Part shown: positions 1 to 7,346 of the stretch, piece by piece
How positions within the stretch are numbered: the first letter of the stretch is position 1
Layout of the letters: each line of letters opens with the position of its first letter
Assembly (NCBI GenBank): GCA_036274075.1
Contig: DASUGK010000012.1
Location: forward strand, 1 to 32,533
Direction: 5' to 3'
From: CADEED01 sp036274075
GTDB taxonomy: Bacteria > Pseudomonadota > Gammaproteobacteria > Steroidobacterales > Steroidobacteraceae
Length of the DNA stretch: 32,533 bases
Made by a program: the position numbers and the translations under genes
Notes under the pieces: model-generated
The model's input: the letters and a program-made list of their open reading frames with translations, nothing else
Database searches by the model: none
What the model was told of the DNA's origin: nothing

Positions 1-5
1 CCGCC

Positions 6-686
6 ATGACCCCGACCATCACCGCGTTCGCGAACTCGCCCGATCGGGGCCAGGGACTGGCGCGCGACATGCGGGTGCGCTGGGCACTCGAGGAAGTCGG
101 GCAGCCCTACGACGTGCGGCTGCTGTCCTTCAAGGAGATGAAGGAGCCCGCGCACCTGGCGCTGAATCCGTTCGGGCAGATTCCCACTTACGAAGAAGGC
201 GACCTCGCGCTGTTCGAGACCGGGGCGATCGTGTTGCACATCGCCGAGCGTCATGCGGGGTTGTTGCCGGCCGATCCGGGCGCGCGTGCGCGAGCCGTCA
301 TGTGGATGTTTGCCGCGGTCAACACCGTGGAGCTGCCGATTCTCGACTTCTCCTATGGCAAGTTCACGGAGGGCAAGAAGCCCTGGTACGAGGAGCGCCT
401 GCCGCTGGTCAAGGAACGCGTGCGCGATCGTTTGCGCCAGCTCTCGGCCTGGTTGGGTGACGCCGACTGGCTCGACGGCGACTTCAGCGCGGGCGACCTC
501 ATGATGGTGTCGGTGCTGCTGCGGCTGAAGCCCTCGGGGATGCTGGACGAATTCCCGACGCTCGCCGCGTACGTGGCACGAGCAGAAACGCGGCCGGCGT
601 ACCAGCGCGCCTTCGCGGCCCAGCTCGAGGTGTACAGGAAGATGGTGGGCGGTACAGGGCTTGAACCTGTGACCCCTGCCGTGTGA
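6..686 (+). CDS. Glutathione S-transferase family protein
   Basis: Cytosolic GST of 226 residues, expected to conjugate or reduce substrates with glutathione. The N-terminal thioredoxin-like half (about residues 1-80) contains the cis-proline region NPFGQIPTYEEGDLALFETGAI, typical of the glutathione-binding site, where E and T/S of the FETGAI stretch bind the gamma-glutamyl part. Residues from about 90 form the all-helical C-terminal domain, with the N-capping-like segment WLDGDFSAGDLMMVSVLL. The ATG at 6 is the natural family start, although only five bases precede it, so upstream signals cannot be judged. The odd part is the tail: from about residue 213 (MVGGTGLEPVTPAV) it is encoded by the antisense strand of tRNA-Val. 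No earlier in-frame stop exists, so the protein must end there. The family is certain; the substrate is unknown. Confidence 0.93.
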   Translation: MTPTITAFANSPDRGQGLARDMRVRWALEEVGQPYDVRLLSFKEMKEPAHLALNPFGQIPTYEEGDLALFETGAIVLHIAERHAGLLPADPGARARAVMWMFAAVNTVELPILDFSYGKFTEGKKPWYEERLPLVKERVRDRLRQLSAWLGDADWLDGDFSAGDLMMVSVLLRLKPSGMLDEFPTLAAYVARAETRPAYQRAFAAQLEVYRKMVGGTGLEPVTPAV

Positions 687-717
687 AAGCAGTGCTCTAC
701 CGCTGAGCTAACCGCCC
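643..717 (-). tRNA. tRNA-Val (anticodon CAC)
   Basis: The minus strand folds as a 75-nt cloverleaf. The acceptor stem is GGGCGGT paired with ACCGCCC, followed by discriminator A and an encoded CCA. The D arm is TAGCTCAGCGGTAGAGCA. The anticodon stem CTGCT/GGCAG encloses loop TTCACAC, giving anticodon CAC (valine, GUG codons). The T arm contains GGTTCAAGC. The 5' end is at 717 and the CCA ends at 643. It is convergent with the GST gene and overlaps its last 44 bases. Confidence 0.95.
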
Positions 718-763
718 GCCGTCGGGATCCGGGGCTGGCCCGGGTCCTTCAGAGAGGGTGCGC

Positions 764-792
764 AGTCTAAAGACGGCGGGACGCCGAATCAA
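764..792 (-). promoter_or_regulatory. Putative sigma70 promoter of tRNA-Val
   Basis: On the minus strand TTGATT (792-787) is followed after 17 bases by TAGACT (769-764). Each hexamer matches 4 of 6 consensus bases. The bases just after the -10 are GCGC, a GC-rich discriminator typical of stringently controlled stable-RNA promoters. The predicted start near 757 leaves a leader of about 40 nt before the tRNA. Promoter function is inferred. Confidence 0.5.
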
Positions 793-829
793 ACCCAATG
801 TAATGCCGAAATGCCGGCCCGGCACCGAC

Positions 830-835
830 TATAAT
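830..835 (+). promoter_or_regulatory. Candidate -10 element of gltX
   Basis: A perfect TATAAT lies 50 bp upstream of the gltX ATG. No good -35 hexamer is seen 16-18 bp upstream (the 17-bp position reads CGAAAT) and there is no TG extension. The call therefore rests on the -10 alone and its position between divergently transcribed genes. Confidence 0.4.
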
Positions 836-885
836 TCGCGCCCCAAAAACCGGCGCAAATGCCGGTCAGGCCTCAGGAAAACACA

Positions 886-2280
886 ATGTCCGCCGTCGTC
901 ACGCGTTTTGCACCCAGTCCCACCGGCATGCTCCACATCGGGGGCGTGCGCACCGCGCTGTTCTCCTGGCTGTATGCGCGGCGCATGGGCGGGCAGTTCA
1001 TCCTGCGGGTCGAGGACACGGACCTGGAACGGTCGTCGCCGGAGGCTGTGCGGGTGATCCTCGAGGGGATGAAGTGGCTGGGGCTGGACCACGACCTCGG
1101 GCCTTACTACCAGACCGAGCGTTTCCCGCGCTACAAGGAAGTGATCGCCGAGATGCTGAAGGCGGGCACGGCCTACCACTGCTACTGCAGCAAGCAGGAC
1201 TTGGACGCCATGCGCGCCGAGCAGCAGGCGCGCAAGGAGAAGCCGCGCTACGACGGGCGCTGCCGCCACGGCAAGGGACCGGGGCCGCAAAGCGGCAATC
1301 CGCCCGTGGTGCGCTTCAAGAACCCGGAAGAGGGCGCGACCGTCGTCGAAGACGTGGTGCACGGCCCCGTCACCTTCCAGAACAAGGAGCTCGACGACCT
1401 CATCATCGCGCGCTCGGATGGCACGCCCACCTACAATTTCTGCGTGGTGGTGGACGACGCGGACATGGGCGTCACGCACGTGATCCGCGGTGACGACCAC
1501 CTCAACAACACGCCGCGCCAGTTGAACATGCTGCTGGCGCTGGGCAAGACTCCTCCGGTGTACGCGCACGTGCCCATGATCCTGGGCCCTGATGGCGCCA
1601 AGCTCTCAAAGCGTCACGGCGCGGTGAGCGTGCTCGAGTACCAGCAGCAGGGATTCCTGCCCGCGGCGCTGCTGAATTATCTCGTGCGCCTCGGCTGGTC
1701 ACATGGCGACCAGGAATTCTTCACCGTGCCGGAGATGATCGCTGCCTTCGACGTGCGCGACATCAACAAGGCGGCGAGCGCGCTCAACCCGGACAAGATG
1801 CTGTGGCTCAACCAGCAGCACCTGGTGCGCTCGGATCCGAAGGACGTGATCCCGCACTTGCGCTGGCACCTCGAGCAGCTGGGCATCGAGTCGAACGACG
1901 ATGCGCTGCTCGAGGGCATCATCGTGGCGCAGCGCGAGCGCGCCAAGACGCTCAAGGAGATGGCGGAGAACAGCCGGTTCTTCTTCGCCGAGAAGGTGAC
2001 GCCGGACCCCAAGTCCGCCGAGAAACATCTCACGCCCGAGGCGCGCGGCCTGCTGGGCGAGATCGGTGCGCGCTTCGCCGCGCTGCCGGACTGGAAGGCG
2101 GCGGCGATCCACGCCGTGCTCGAAAATTTCGCCATTGAGAAGGGCCTGGGGCTGGGCAAGGTCGCGCAGCCCATCCGGGTCGCGGTGTCGGGCGGTACTG
2201 TTTCGCCGCCCATCGACGCGACGCTGCAGCTGCTGGGCCGAGAGCGCACGCTGGCGCGCCTCGACGCCGTACGCGCCTGA
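886..2280 (+). CDS. gltX: Glutamate--tRNA ligase
   Basis: Class I aminoacyl-tRNA synthetase that charges tRNA-Glu with glutamate using ATP. The 464 residues compare well with about 470 for E. coli GltX. The HIGH-type motif is HIGG at residues 17-20 after FAPSPTGMLH, and the KMSKS-type loop is KLSKR at 239-243. A zinc-binding C-x-C...Y-x3-C set is present at C99, C101, Y122 and C126. The start was placed at the ATG at 886, not at the in-frame ATG at 859, because it is preceded by AGGA (875-878) at 7-nt spacing and starts directly into the family's N-terminus. The gene stands alone between a divergent tRNA-Val and a convergent lipoprotein gene and ends on an intrinsic terminator. A tRNA-Glu gene lies about 2.3 kb downstream. 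Confidence 0.98.
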   Translation: MSAVVTRFAPSPTGMLHIGGVRTALFSWLYARRMGGQFILRVEDTDLERSSPEAVRVILEGMKWLGLDHDLGPYYQTERFPRYKEVIAEMLKAGTAYHCYCSKQDLDAMRAEQQARKEKPRYDGRCRHGKGPGPQSGNPPVVRFKNPEEGATVVEDVVHGPVTFQNKELDDLIIARSDGTPTYNFCVVVDDADMGVTHVIRGDDHLNNTPRQLNMLLALGKTPPVYAHVPMILGPDGAKLSKRHGAVSVLEYQQQGFLPAALLNYLVRLGWSHGDQEFFTVPEMIAAFDVRDINKAASALNPDKMLWLNQQHLVRSDPKDVIPHLRWHLEQLGIESNDDALLEGIIVAQRERAKTLKEMAENSRFFFAEKVTPDPKSAEKHLTPEARGLLGEIGARFAALPDWKAAAIHAVLENFAIEKGLGLGKVAQPIRVAVSGGTVSPPIDATLQLLGRERTLARLDAVRA

Positions 2281-2313
2281 AAAAAAGCGGCGCCCGCAGG
2301 CGCCGCTCTTCTT
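2281..2313. terminator. Bidirectional intrinsic terminator between gltX and the Ig-like lipoprotein gene
   Basis: A perfect 8-bp stem GCGGCGCC/GGCGCCGC (2287-2294 and 2299-2306) with a CGCA loop is flanked by A6 on the left and TCTTCTT on the right. It has a run of U in both directions, with the stronger U tract on the minus strand. It serves the two convergent genes. A second inverted repeat, TTCCGTCA-T-TGACGGAA (2312-2328), follows directly. Confidence 0.85.
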
Positions 2314-2330
2314 CCGTCATTGACGGAAAC

Positions 2331-4103
2331 TTACTGGATGGTCTTCGAAGCGACGTTCGACGGGGTGCTCTCCGTGCCGGTGCTCGAGTAAGCCCGGACC
2401 GTGAAGTACCAGGTGCCCGCCGCCAGGTTGTCGATCGTGTAAGTCACGATGCCCGGGTTGTTGATCTGCGCCGTTTGGTCGAGCGAACTCTGGCTGCGGC
2501 CATAATTCACGCGGTAGCCGGCGAGATCGAGGGCCGAGCCATCGGTGTTGGTGGTCGGCGCGACCCAGCTCAACGTCACGGAGCCGGTGACAGGCTGCAC
2601 CACCGCCAGGTTGAAGCCGGGCAGCGACACCGAGTTCGTGCCGTCACTCACGCTGATGACGATGTTGGAGTAGGTCAGTACGTCGCCCAGTGCCGGCGTG
2701 CCCGACAGGCGGCCCGTGGTGGTGCTGAAGTTCGCCCAGGCGGGCTTGTTCTGGATGCTGAAGGTCAGGGTTGCGCCTTCTGGATCGGACGCAGTGGGCG
2801 TGAAGCTGTAGGCGCTGCCTACCATGACCGACAGCGAGGGCGTACCGGAGATGGTCGGCGGCTGGTTGGTGCCGCTGCCCACGGTGATGTTGAAGCTCGG
2901 CAGGTTCACCTGCGTCGTGCCGTCGCTGACGCCGATGACGATGCCGTTGTACGGGCCGGCCTGCGCCGTGGTCGGCGTGCCGGACAGGCGGCCGGTGGTG
3001 GTGCTGAACGTGGCCCACGACGGCTTGTTCTGTATCGAGAAGGTCAGCGTCGCGCCTTCGGGATCGGAGGCCGTGGGCTGGAAGTTATAGGCCGAGCCGG
3101 CGTTCACCTGCGTGGCGGGCGTGCCGCTGATGGTCGGCGGCGCATTCGGCGCGGTGATGAGGATGCTGAACGAGGCCAGCGACGCGACTTCCACCTGGTC
3201 GGTCACGCTGATGGTGATCGGTGCCGAGGTGCCGGCATCGGAAGCGCCAGGGGTTCCCGACAGGCGGCCCGTGGTGGTGCTGAAGTTCGCCCAGGTGGGC
3301 TTGTTCTGGATCGAGAACGTCAGCGTATCGCCGTCGAGATCGCTGGCCGTGGGCCGGAAGCTGTAGAACGTGCCGGCCGTGATGCTGGTGCGCGGCGTGC
3401 CGCTGATCGTCGGCGCGCGATTCGCCGGCGCCTCGGTGACGATGGTCAGGTTGAACGCGGGCAGGGAGGCGGTGAAGCTGCCGTCGGTCACGCTGATCAC
3501 GATGCCGGTGACGTTCGTGGCGCCCGTCGGCGGTGTGCCCGTGAGGCGGCCCGTGCTGGCCGTGAACGTGGCCCATTCCGGGCGGTTGGTGATCGAGAAG
3601 GTCAGCGTGTCGTTGTCCGGGTCCTCGGCCGTCGGCGCGAAGGTGTAAGTCCTGCCGACCGTGGCGGTCGTGCCGGGCGTGCCACTGATGGTGGGCGGCT
3701 GGTTCTCCTCCACCGGCGGCGGCGGCGCCGCGCTCAGCACGTTGATGCGGAACGGGGCCAGTTCCGAATGCGCCTTCGAGTCGAAGGCGTCGATGGTGAT
3801 CTCCGGCGACATGCCGACGTTGGCTTCGGTGGGTGTGCCCCAGATGTGGCCGGTGGCCGCATCGATCTGGAGCCAGGACGGAAGGTTCTCGGCGGAGAAG
3901 ATGATCGTGTCGCCGTCCGGATCCTGCGCGACCGGAGTGAAGTTGTACGCGGCGCCCGCCATGAGCTGGGTCGGCGGCGTGCCGGTGATGATGGGCGGAT
4001 TGTTCCCGGCCTGCGCTTCGCTGCTGGTGCTTTCGCCGCCGCAACCGGCGAGCGCAAGACAGCCGAGCAGGATGGTGGGTAACGTCGCAGTACGGATTCG
4101 CAT
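2331..4103 (-). CDS. Lipoprotein with five putative-Ig (He_PIG-like) domains and a C-terminal fibronectin type III domain
   Basis: A 590-residue envelope or surface protein. The N-terminus is a lipoprotein signal peptide with lipobox LALAGC, giving lipidated C21, followed by a Ser/Gly/Glu-rich linker. Five domains of about 90 residues follow, starting near residues 35, 135, 230, 322 and 410. Each opens with a PPTISGTP-like strand, carries a DPDGDTLTFS-like cadherin-type segment and ends in STGRLSGTP. Residues from about 505 form a fibronectin III domain (AGYRVNYGRS, AGTWYFTVRAYS). The ATG at 4103 has GAGGG 9 nt upstream. Such domains usually mediate adhesion or carbohydrate/protein contact; no catalytic module is visible. 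The gene is convergent with gltX and ends at the shared terminator. There is no PEP-CTERM or LPXTG-like tail. Ligand and function are unknown. Confidence 0.85.
   Translation of the reverse strand: MRIRTATLPTILLGCLALAGCGGESTSSEAQAGNNPPIITGTPPTQLMAGAAYNFTPVAQDPDGDTIIFSAENLPSWLQIDAATGHIWGTPTEANVGMSPEITIDAFDSKAHSELAPFRINVLSAAPPPPVEENQPPTISGTPGTTATVGRTYTFAPTAEDPDNDTLTFSITNRPEWATFTASTGRLTGTPPTGATNVTGIVISVTDGSFTASLPAFNLTIVTEAPANRAPTISGTPRTSITAGTFYSFRPTASDLDGDTLTFSIQNKPTWANFSTTTGRLSGTPGASDAGTSAPITISVTDQVEVASLASFSILITAPNAPPTISGTPATQVNAGSAYNFQPTASDPEGATLTFSIQNKPSWATFSTTTGRLSGTPTTAQAGPYNGIVIGVSDGTTQVNLPSFNITVGSGTNQPPTISGTPSLSVMVGSAYSFTPTASDPEGATLTFSIQNKPAWANFSTTTGRLSGTPALGDVLTYSNIVISVSDGTNSVSLPGFNLAVVQPVTGSVTLSWVAPTTNTDGSALDLAGYRVNYGRSQSSLDQTAQINNPGIVTYTIDNLAAGTWYFTVRAYSSTGTESTPSNVASKTIQ
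2701..3590 (-). repeat. Intragenic tandem repeats encoding Ig-like domains
   Basis: The domain repeats are visible in the DNA. The plus-strand phrase GACAGGCGGCC followed by TGGTGGTGCTGAA begins near 2704, 2983 and 3259, spaced 279 and 276 bases. A more diverged copy (GTGAGGCGGCCCGTGCTGG) starts near 3541. The 2704 and 3259 copies are almost identical for over 30 bases. This gives a 92-93 codon unit that could gain or lose copies by recombination. Confidence 0.75.
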
Positions 4104-4347
4104 GTAGATCGGCCCTCAACAGCCCTATGTCAGAACAGGCCCAGGAGCCTCGCCGCATGCGCAGATCACGGATGACGACTGTCGTGCAGTACGGTGAGCT
4201 ACACCAACAACCGGCAACCCCGCTATCTCGAGCCTGTCAGCGCGCTCCAGACCGGAAGCTTTGCGTCCCCGCCTCGCGACGGGTATGCCATAACGTCCGC
4301 GCTCAGTAGAACGCGTGAACGTAACCTTTGCAAAATGTCTCTTCCGC
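4104..4347. other. Non-coding upstream part of the lipoprotein-tRNA intergenic region
   Basis: The 356 bases between the lipoprotein start (4103) and tRNA-Ala (4460) contain no convincing gene. The short open frames here lack ribosome sites and recognisable content. The stretch is less GC-rich than its surroundings. It must hold the promoter of the lipoprotein gene on the minus strand, but no clear hexamer pair was found. The right part carries the tRNA promoters listed separately and an inverted repeat TGTCTC-TTCCGC-GAGACA at 4336-4353. Confidence 0.5.
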
Positions 4348-4376
4348 GAGACAGTTGTTTGTCAATCGACCATAAT
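4348..4376 (+). promoter_or_regulatory. Putative upstream promoter (P1) of the tRNA-Ala/tRNA-Glu unit
   Basis: GAGACA (4348-4353, 4/6 to TTGACA) and CATAAT (4371-4376, 5/6 to TATAAT) are separated by exactly 17 bp. The -35 hexamer is the right arm of the perfect inverted repeat TGTCTC/GAGACA (4336-4353). A protein bound to this repeat, or the cruciform itself, would compete with polymerase. Inferred from sequence only. Confidence 0.45.
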
Positions 4377-4416
4377 CAGTTTGAAAAGGCGTAAGAGGTT
4401 GTATGAGCGTCACTTC

Positions 4417-4445
4417 TTGACTTAGTGAGTGACGATGCGTACCTT
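4417..4445 (+). promoter_or_regulatory. Putative proximal promoter (P2) of the tRNA-Ala/tRNA-Glu unit
   Basis: TTGACT (4417-4422, 5/6) is followed after 17 bp by TACCTT (4440-4445, 3/6) and a GC-rich discriminator CGCGCGCC, as at stringently regulated tRNA promoters. The expected start near 4452 is 8 nt before the mature tRNA-Ala. The inverted repeat GTCACT...AGTGAC (4409-4414, 4428-4433) brackets the -35 box. Confidence 0.55.
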
Positions 4446-4459
4446 CGCGCGCCTCGCGT

Positions 4460-4535
<76 letters not shown>

Positions 4536-4550
4536 TCATTTGATCCGTGT

Positions 4551-4626
4551 GTCCCCATCGTCTAGAGGCCCAGGACATCGCCCTTTCACGGCGGTAACGG
4601 GGGTTCGAATCCCCCTGGGGACGCCA
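4551..4626 (+). tRNA. tRNA-Glu (anticodon TTC)
   Basis: A 76-nt tRNA very close to the E. coli tRNA-Glu sequence. The acceptor stem GTCCCCA pairs with TGGGGAC, followed by discriminator G and an encoded CCA. The anticodon arm TCGCC-CTTTCAC-GGCGG gives anticodon TTC. The T arm is GGGGGTTCGAATCCCCC. It is the last gene of the two-tRNA unit and lies directly upstream of the polysaccharide locus. Confidence 0.97.
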
Positions 4627-4766
4627 CTTTTCCTCTTGTTTGTGACGTGGCTCGCACCGCGGATTCCCGTATCCCACGCGGTGTTACGACGGCTTTTTCG
4701 CGTCACGTATGCTTGCGGCCCCTTGGTCAGGCGACCTCTCCGGAACCCAAAGCCGTTGCCAGCGCG

Positions 4767-6029
4767 ATGTTTGCCATAGCGTTCTTTCTCATCTGCCTGA
4801 TCATCGCGCCGCAGCTGTGGATCCCGCCGGTCGTCGGGTTCCCCACCGACTTCATCGCCTACCCACTGCTGATGCTGGCGGTGGCGCTCGGCGGCCGTAT
4901 CACCCAGGCCCTCAAGTTCGGGACCATCGAATGGCTGATGTTCGGATTCGTGGCCTGGACGATCATCAGCTCGGTTTTCAATGGCTTCACCGGCCCCAGC
5001 ATCGGTTACGCGGTTTTCTATTTCAAAGCCTTCCTGTTGTTCAAACTGGCGCTGGCCATCATGGATGGCGACCTGGCGCGCGTGCGCAGCTTCGTGCGCA
5101 TCTTCTCGGCGCTGGCGCTGATCCTCGCCGTCGAAGTGCTGTTCCATCGCTTCAGCGCCGACGGCCGCGGCTGGGCAGGCCAGAGCTTCTCGTGGATCGA
5201 CCCCTCGGTGCTCGAGGCGGGCGGCAAGGGCCGCGCGCGCTGGATCGGCATCTTCGATGGCCCGGGCGTGTTCTGCGTGTTGTTCACGTTCGTCGTGCCG
5301 TTCGTGCTGGTGCGCATGGGCAAGGGCTACCCGTTCACGTCCCGGCTGGTCGCGGCGTCGATCCTCGGCCTGCTGCTGGTGGTCACCTATTTCGTCGGCT
5401 CGCGCGGCGGCATGGTGGCGACGCTGGCCATCTTCGGCCTGTACTTCCTGGTCAAGTCGAAGCTGTCGCTGCGCGCCATGATCGCCTGCGGCGCGCTCGG
5501 CATGGGCGTGCTCATGTTCGCGCCCTCGCACCTGACCACGGTGCGCGACTCGCAGAACTCCACGCAGTACCGCGTGGAGATGTGGGCCGAAGGCCTGGAG
5601 ATGATGAAGCACAACCCGCTGTTCGGCATCGGGCGCGGCAACTTCAAGGCGTATACCTCCAAGCTCATCGCGCACAATTCATTCGTCGAGATCGGCGGCG
5701 AGACCGGCATCGTCGGACTCTTTATCTATACGGCGCTGGTGTACTTGTGCCTCAAGTCCTGCCTGCATGCGCGCGCGCACTTTTCGGACCAGCACAACAA
5801 GGACTTCGCGCTCGCGGCGGCACTGGCGCTGGTCGGCTACCTGATCAGCGCCATGTTCGTGACGCTGGAATACGAAACCTTCTACCTGCTGCTGGCCATG
5901 TGCACCGCACTGGGGCGATGTGTGCCCGAGCCGCTGCCAGTCACGCAGCGCGACTTCAAGATCGTGGGCATCTCGGTGATCTCGTTCCTCGTGGCGATGC
6001 AGATCTTCGTGATCTTCTATCTCGGCTGA
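4767..6029 (+). CDS. O-antigen ligase / Wzy-like polymerase family membrane protein
   Basis: A 420-residue inner-membrane protein with about 10-12 hydrophobic segments from the first residues (MFAIAFFLICLIIAP) to the C-terminus. The large periplasmic loop carries the Wzy_C/WaaL signature: a PLFGIGRGNF segment followed by AHNSFVEIGGETGIVGL, with the conserved His and Glu. Family members polymerise or ligate undecaprenyl-linked polysaccharide, or O-glycosylate proteins. The ATG at 4767 was chosen because the upstream in-frame extension (from 4647) is non-hydrophobic and overlaps the region just after tRNA-Glu; no strong ribosome site precedes either start. It heads a plus-strand run and its TGA is one base before the next gene's ATG. 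Whether it is the polymerase or an exosortase-associated O-glycosylation ligase cannot be decided from sequence. Confidence 0.85.
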   Translation: MFAIAFFLICLIIAPQLWIPPVVGFPTDFIAYPLLMLAVALGGRITQALKFGTIEWLMFGFVAWTIISSVFNGFTGPSIGYAVFYFKAFLLFKLALAIMDGDLARVRSFVRIFSALALILAVEVLFHRFSADGRGWAGQSFSWIDPSVLEAGGKGRARWIGIFDGPGVFCVLFTFVVPFVLVRMGKGYPFTSRLVAASILGLLLVVTYFVGSRGGMVATLAIFGLYFLVKSKLSLRAMIACGALGMGVLMFAPSHLTTVRDSQNSTQYRVEMWAEGLEMMKHNPLFGIGRGNFKAYTSKLIAHNSFVEIGGETGIVGLFIYTALVYLCLKSCLHARAHFSDQHNKDFALAAALALVGYLISAMFVTLEYETFYLLLAMCTALGRCVPEPLPVTQRDFKIVGISVISFLVAMQIFVIFYLG

Positions 6030-6030
6030 C

Positions 6031-7125
6031 ATGCGCATCGTCCAGGTCACCGAATCCCTCGAGATCGGCGGCGCGGAGCGCGTCGTCGTCACGCTGGCCA
6101 AGTCGCTCGCGGCTCGCCACGAATCGTCGGTGATCTGCCTGAAGCAGCTGGGCCCGTTGGCCGCGGAGCTCGCCGGCGTCCCGGTGAGCTGCATCGGCAA
6201 GCGCGAAGGCAACGATCCGGGTGCGATCCTGCGGCTGGCACGCGCGTTCAAGGCGGCGCGTGCGGACGTGGTGCATGCGCACGATTGGGGCTGTTATCTC
6301 GATGCCATGGCCGCCGCCTGGTTGGCGGGTGTTCCCGTCGCCGTGCAGACCGTGCACGGCAAGTACATGGCCTATCCACCGGGGAAGATCGCCAGCCTCA
6401 AGAAGTCGCTGCGCCATTCGATCGAGCGGCGTGCTGCCCGCCGGTTCGGCAACGTGGTGTGCGTGTCGGATGCGTTGCGCGCGCACGTGGCTGAGGAAGT
6501 CGGCATCGCCGAATCGCAGACCATGACCATCGCGAACGGCGTGGCCGTGCCGCCGTTGAACCGCGCCCGCGCGCCGCAGCCGGGCGAGCTGCGGCTGGTC
6601 ACGGTGGGCCGGCTCGCCGCCGTGAAGAATTTCGCCATGTTGATCCGCGCCTTCGCGCCACTCGCGGCACGCTGGCCGCAGGTCAGCCTCACCTTCGTGG
6701 GAGATGGCCCCGAGCGCGCCGCGCTGGAGAGCCTCGCGACCAGTCTCGGTCTCACGGGCAGCGTGCATTTCCTGGGCTTCCGCTCCGACATCGACGAGTT
6801 GCTGGCGGATTCCGACGTGTTCGTGCTGACTTCGATTTCCGAAGGCATTCCGATGTCCATCCTCGAGGCCATGAAGTGCGGCCTGCCCGTGGTCGCGACG
6901 CGCGTGGGCGGCGTGCCGGCCACCGTGGCCGATGGCGAGACCGGCGTGCTGGTGGATTCCGGCGACGAGCGTGCGTTGACGCGCACGCTGGCGAACCTGA
7001 TCGAACATCCGCGCAGTGCCGAGGCCATGGGCGCGGCCGGACATGCGCGCGCCCTGCAGAAATTCAGCGTCGAGGCGATGGTGGGCGCCTACGAATCCGT
7101 CTACCGGCGCGGCAAGTCATCGTGA
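6031..7125 (+). CDS. Glycosyltransferase family 4 protein
   Basis: A 364-residue GT-B retaining glycosyltransferase, predicted to add a sugar from a nucleotide donor to the lipid-linked repeat unit on the cytoplasmic face. The N-terminal acceptor domain starts with the family pattern ESLEIGGAERVV. The C-terminal donor domain starts at about residue 185 with LVTVGRLAAVKNF and contains the EX7E motif E271-E279 within SEGIPMSILEAMKCG. The ATG at 6031 follows the upstream stop by one base, indicating translational coupling with the Wzy-like gene. Donor and linkage cannot be deduced. Confidence 0.93.
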   Translation: MRIVQVTESLEIGGAERVVVTLAKSLAARHESSVICLKQLGPLAAELAGVPVSCIGKREGNDPGAILRLARAFKAARADVVHAHDWGCYLDAMAAAWLAGVPVAVQTVHGKYMAYPPGKIASLKKSLRHSIERRAARRFGNVVCVSDALRAHVAEEVGIAESQTMTIANGVAVPPLNRARAPQPGELRLVTVGRLAAVKNFAMLIRAFAPLAARWPQVSLTFVGDGPERAALESLATSLGLTGSVHFLGFRSDIDELLADSDVFVLTSISEGIPMSILEAMKCGLPVVATRVGGVPATVADGETGVLVDSGDERALTRTLANLIEHPRSAEAMGAAGHARALQKFSVEAMVGAYESVYRRGKSS

Positions 7126-7346
7126 AAGCTGGCGCGCGACACGTGGCCGACGACGATGCCGGGTGGGTGCTGCTGCCGCCCCCGGGAAGTGATCCCGTTC
7201 AAGAATGCGTGTCCTGGGCCGTTCCTGGCGCATCACGGGGCCAACCGGTTCGCGTACGATGCGCGCGATTTCAACAGCCAGGGTCTCATGGCCGGACTCA
7301 TGACCAAGCTTGACGCAAGACTCGAAGACAGCGTGGGGTCCCGCCC
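7126..7346. other. 221-bp spacer between two glycosyltransferase genes, no gene recognised
   Basis: All other plus-strand genes in this run abut or overlap, so this gap stands out. After the TGA at 7123-7125 the same frame stays open to 7348, with a stretch reading FAYDARDFNSQGLMAGLM that looks protein-like. There is no start codon with a ribosome site and I recognise no family. It may be a gene remnant or an untranslated spacer. No promoter pair or terminator was found. Confidence 0.4.

Noticed and set aside
2475..4082. Plus-strand open frame of about 535 codons opposite the lipoprotein gene
   Set aside because: Arg/Gly/Ala-rich composition, antisense to a repeat gene with clear lipobox and domain motifs; a product of high GC at third positions.
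4194..4394. Plus-strand 66-codon open frame before the tRNA pair
   Set aside because: No ribosome site, no recognisable content, and it overlaps the likely tRNA promoters.
4551..4626. tRNA-Glu as attachment site of an island carrying the polysaccharide locus
   Set aside because: No integrase gene and no repeat of the tRNA 3' end was found at the right edge or elsewhere in the window.
4656..4698. Inverted repeat ACCGCG...CGCGGT followed by T5 after tRNA-Glu
   Set aside because: The loop is 15 nt and the T run is 12 bases away, so it is a poor intrinsic terminator.
4684..4713. TTACGA and TATGCT hexamers 18 bp apart upstream of the Wzy-like gene
   Set aside because: Only 3/6 and 4/6 matches; too weak to call a promoter, although a promoter or read-through from the tRNA unit is needed here.
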